The notes under the pieces were generated by a model that was given only the letters and a program-made list of their open reading frames with translations, ran no database searches and was not told the origin of the DNA. The translations under genes and the position numbers were made by a program. DNA of 64,000 nt, taken from contig NZ_FOGI01000006.1 in NCBI RefSeq assembly GCF_900111175.1, positions 62,001-126,000 of the forward strand, written 5' to 3'. Each line of letters begins with the position of its first letter. The first letter of the stretch is position 1. This stretch comes from Actinokineospora terrae. Its GTDB lineage: Bacteria; Actinomycetota; Actinomycetes; Mycobacteriales; Pseudonocardiaceae. This document shows positions 62,597 to 64,000 of this stretch, piece by piece.

Positions 62597-64000
62597 TCAC
62601 TCACTGACCTGGCTGGTGCTGTCGGAGAACTGCGCCAGCCGGAACACCACGAACTCGGCGGGCTTCACCGGCGCCACACCGATCTCGCACACGACCTGAC
62701 CGAGGTCGATGGACTCCTGCGGGTTGTTGTCCCGATCGCACTTGACGTAGAACGCTTCCTGCGCGGTGCGCCCGAACAGCGCGCCCCGGCGCCACTGCTC
62801 AGTGAGGAACGCGGTGATGTTGCGCCGGATGCTCGACCACAGCCGGTCGTCGTTGGGCTCGAACACCACCCACTGGGTGCCCAGCAGGATCGACTCCTCC
62901 AGGTAGTTGAACAGCCTGCGCACGTTCAGGTAGCGCCACGCCGGGTCCGACGACAGCGTGCGCGCGCCCCAGATCCGGATGCCGCGCCCCGGGAAGGCCC
63001 GCACGCAGTTGATACCGACCGGGTTGAGCAGGTCCTGCTCACCCTTGCTCAGCGTCAGTTCCAGGTCCACCGCGCCGCGGATGACCTCGTTGGCCGGTGC
63101 CTTGTGGACACCGCGCTCGACGTCGTTGCGCGCCCACACGCCCGCGACGTGCCCGGACGGCGGCACGGTGCTGTTGCGGCCCGCGGCCGGGTCGAACACC
63201 GTGATCCACGGGTAGTACAGCGCCGCGTGCTTGGAGTCGTAGCCCGCGGTGTCCTGCCGCCAGCCGCGGACCTGCTGCGCGGACAGCCCGGGCGGGGAGT
63301 CGAGCACGGCGACCCGGTCGCCCATCTGCTCGCAGTGCGAGATCACCGCGAGCTGCACCGTTTTGACGCCCTCCAGGTCGATCGCGCCCCGCTGGTAGGC
63401 GCCCATCAAGTCCGGGACCGCGACCATGGTGACCTCGTCGATCGACTCCAGGCCGCCAAAACCGGTGCGTTCCTCGGCGTCGCCGATGTACTCGGCAGCG
63501 TCGACCGAGCTGGACTCCTTCGGTCGCTCCGCCGCGGCGAGGGTCACCGACTGCCGTTCCGGCTTGCTCAGCGCGGTTCCCGGCCGCTCGGTAACCGTGA
63601 CCAATGTGGACCGTTCGCCGACCTGGGTGACGACGTAGTTCTTGACGTTCTTGCGGGTCGACACGTCGAAGGTCTCGACGACCTTGGTGCCCTGCCGCAC
63701 CAGCAGCTTGAACCGGTCGTCCGGCGGGTTCTCGCCGTCGGCGTCGGCGATCTCCACCGACAGGTCCGGCCCGGCGTCCGGTCGGGGCGCCACCAGCAGC
63801 CCGCCCACGGCGACCGGTTCCGGCGCGGGGGCGGCGGCATCAGCGGCCGGACCGCCGACGCGCACGACGTAGGCCGATCCGCCGCCGTTGCTGAAGTAGC
63901 CGTAGACGGCGTGCGGCAGGTACGCGCCCTCGGCGAACCCGCCGAACAGCTGCGCGTACTGGTTCCAGCTGGTCACCAGGGTGGGCCGGTGGAACGGGCC
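62597..64000 (-). CDS. Contractile tail sheath protein (partial)
   Basis: The C-terminal ~467 residues of a sheath protein; the N-terminus lies beyond the right edge. Visible features are LVTSWNQYAQLFGGFAEGAY, YYPWITVFDPAAGRNSTVPP, SGHVAGVWARNDVERGVHKA, PANEVIRGAVDLELTLSKGE, FPGRGIRIWGARTLSSDPAW and VFEPNDDRLWSSIRRNITAF, all typical of phage/R-pyocin/eCIS sheaths. The GTG at 63976 is internal, not the true start. Contraction of this sheath drives the tube through a target membrane. Confidence 0.95.
   Translation of the reverse strand, partial: GPFHRPTLVTSWNQYAQLFGGFAEGAYLPHAVYGYFSNGGGSAYVVRVGGPAADAAAPAPEPVAVGGLLVAPRPDAGPDLSVEIADADGENPPDDRFKLLVRQGTKVVETFDVSTRKNVKNYVVTQVGERSTLVTVTERPGTALSKPERQSVTLAAAERPKESSSVDAAEYIGDAEERTGFGGLESIDEVTMVAVPDLMGAYQRGAIDLEGVKTVQLAVISHCEQMGDRVAVLDSPPGLSAQQVRGWRQDTAGYDSKHAALYYPWITVFDPAAGRNSTVPPSGHVAGVWARNDVERGVHKAPANEVIRGAVDLELTLSKGEQDLLNPVGINCVRAFPGRGIRIWGARTLSSDPAWRYLNVRRLFNYLEESILLGTQWVVFEPNDDRLWSSIRRNITAFLTEQWRRGALFGRTAQEAFYVKCDRDNNPQESIDLGQVVCEIGVAPVKPAEFVVFRLAQFSDSTSQVSE

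Overview
The window is high-GC actinobacterial DNA. A Tad-type pilus locus with a membrane BTAD regulator, XRE-TPR regulators, WXG-type secretion genes and an actinobacterial contractile injection system point to a filamentous actinomycete, most likely order Pseudonocardiales. The genus cannot be named from the sequence alone.

Layout. (1) 1-12.2 kb: a Tad/Flp pilus locus, almost all on the minus strand: lipoprotein, secreted protein, CpaB-, CpaE-, CpaF-, TadB-, TadC-like proteins, a small pilin-like protein, two TadE-like and one TadG-like pseudopilin, and a large LysM/BTAD membrane regulator cut by the left edge. A prepilin peptidase lies divergently. (2) 12.2-18.2 kb: two XRE-TPR regulators, a Nudix hydrolase, four small hypothetical or XRE genes and a HAD phosphatase. 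(3) 18.6-22.9 kb: an operon of radical SAM, thymidylate-kinase-like, endonuclease/exonuclease/phosphatase and Nudix proteins, divergent from a LysR regulator. (4) 23.2-27.1 kb: a DUF6461-like protein, a frameshifted secreted NucA/NucB nuclease, decayed small genes, and a lipoprotein plus secreted repeat protein.

(5) 27.4-38.7 kb is a defence island. A Gabija-like pair (OLD-family ATPase/TOPRIM nuclease and UvrD-like helicase) faces away from a tightly coupled five-gene operon. That operon encodes a JetD-like TOPRIM protein, a MukF/JetA-like protein, two different small winged-helix proteins and a MukB/JetC-like SMC ATPase. It looks like a divergent Wadjet/MukBEF-type plasmid-defence complex with an unusual gene order and one extra subunit, and it is the most interesting item here.

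(6) 38.7-45.6 kb is a scar zone: an internally deleted IS5-type element touching the SMC stop codon, a DDE transposase with an altered end, a DEDDh exonuclease, TPR and PurN-like remnants, a tRNA 3-prime end next to a perfect 17-bp hairpin and repeated GGGGAGCA boxes, and a decayed tyrosine integrase. (7) 45.7-47.9 kb: a small YbaB-like/WXG-like type VII secretion-associated cluster, followed by a complete IS5-family element (47,940-48,877) with a frameshifted transposase.

(8) 49.0-64.0 kb: a methyl-accepting chemotaxis protein, then a minus-strand phage-tail-like contractile injection system running off the right edge: sheath, tube, baseplate-hub chaperone-like, DUF6760-like, a 1003-residue Pro/Thr-rich repeat protein, second tube protein, LysM tube-binding protein, VgrG-like spike, PAAR-like tip, gp25, gpJ-like and gpI-like baseplate proteins, and a zinc-ribbon membrane protein. 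The AAA+ ATPase usual in such loci is not in the window. Genes in the pilus, defence and injection loci overlap mostly by 1-4 bases, so each is probably one transcript.
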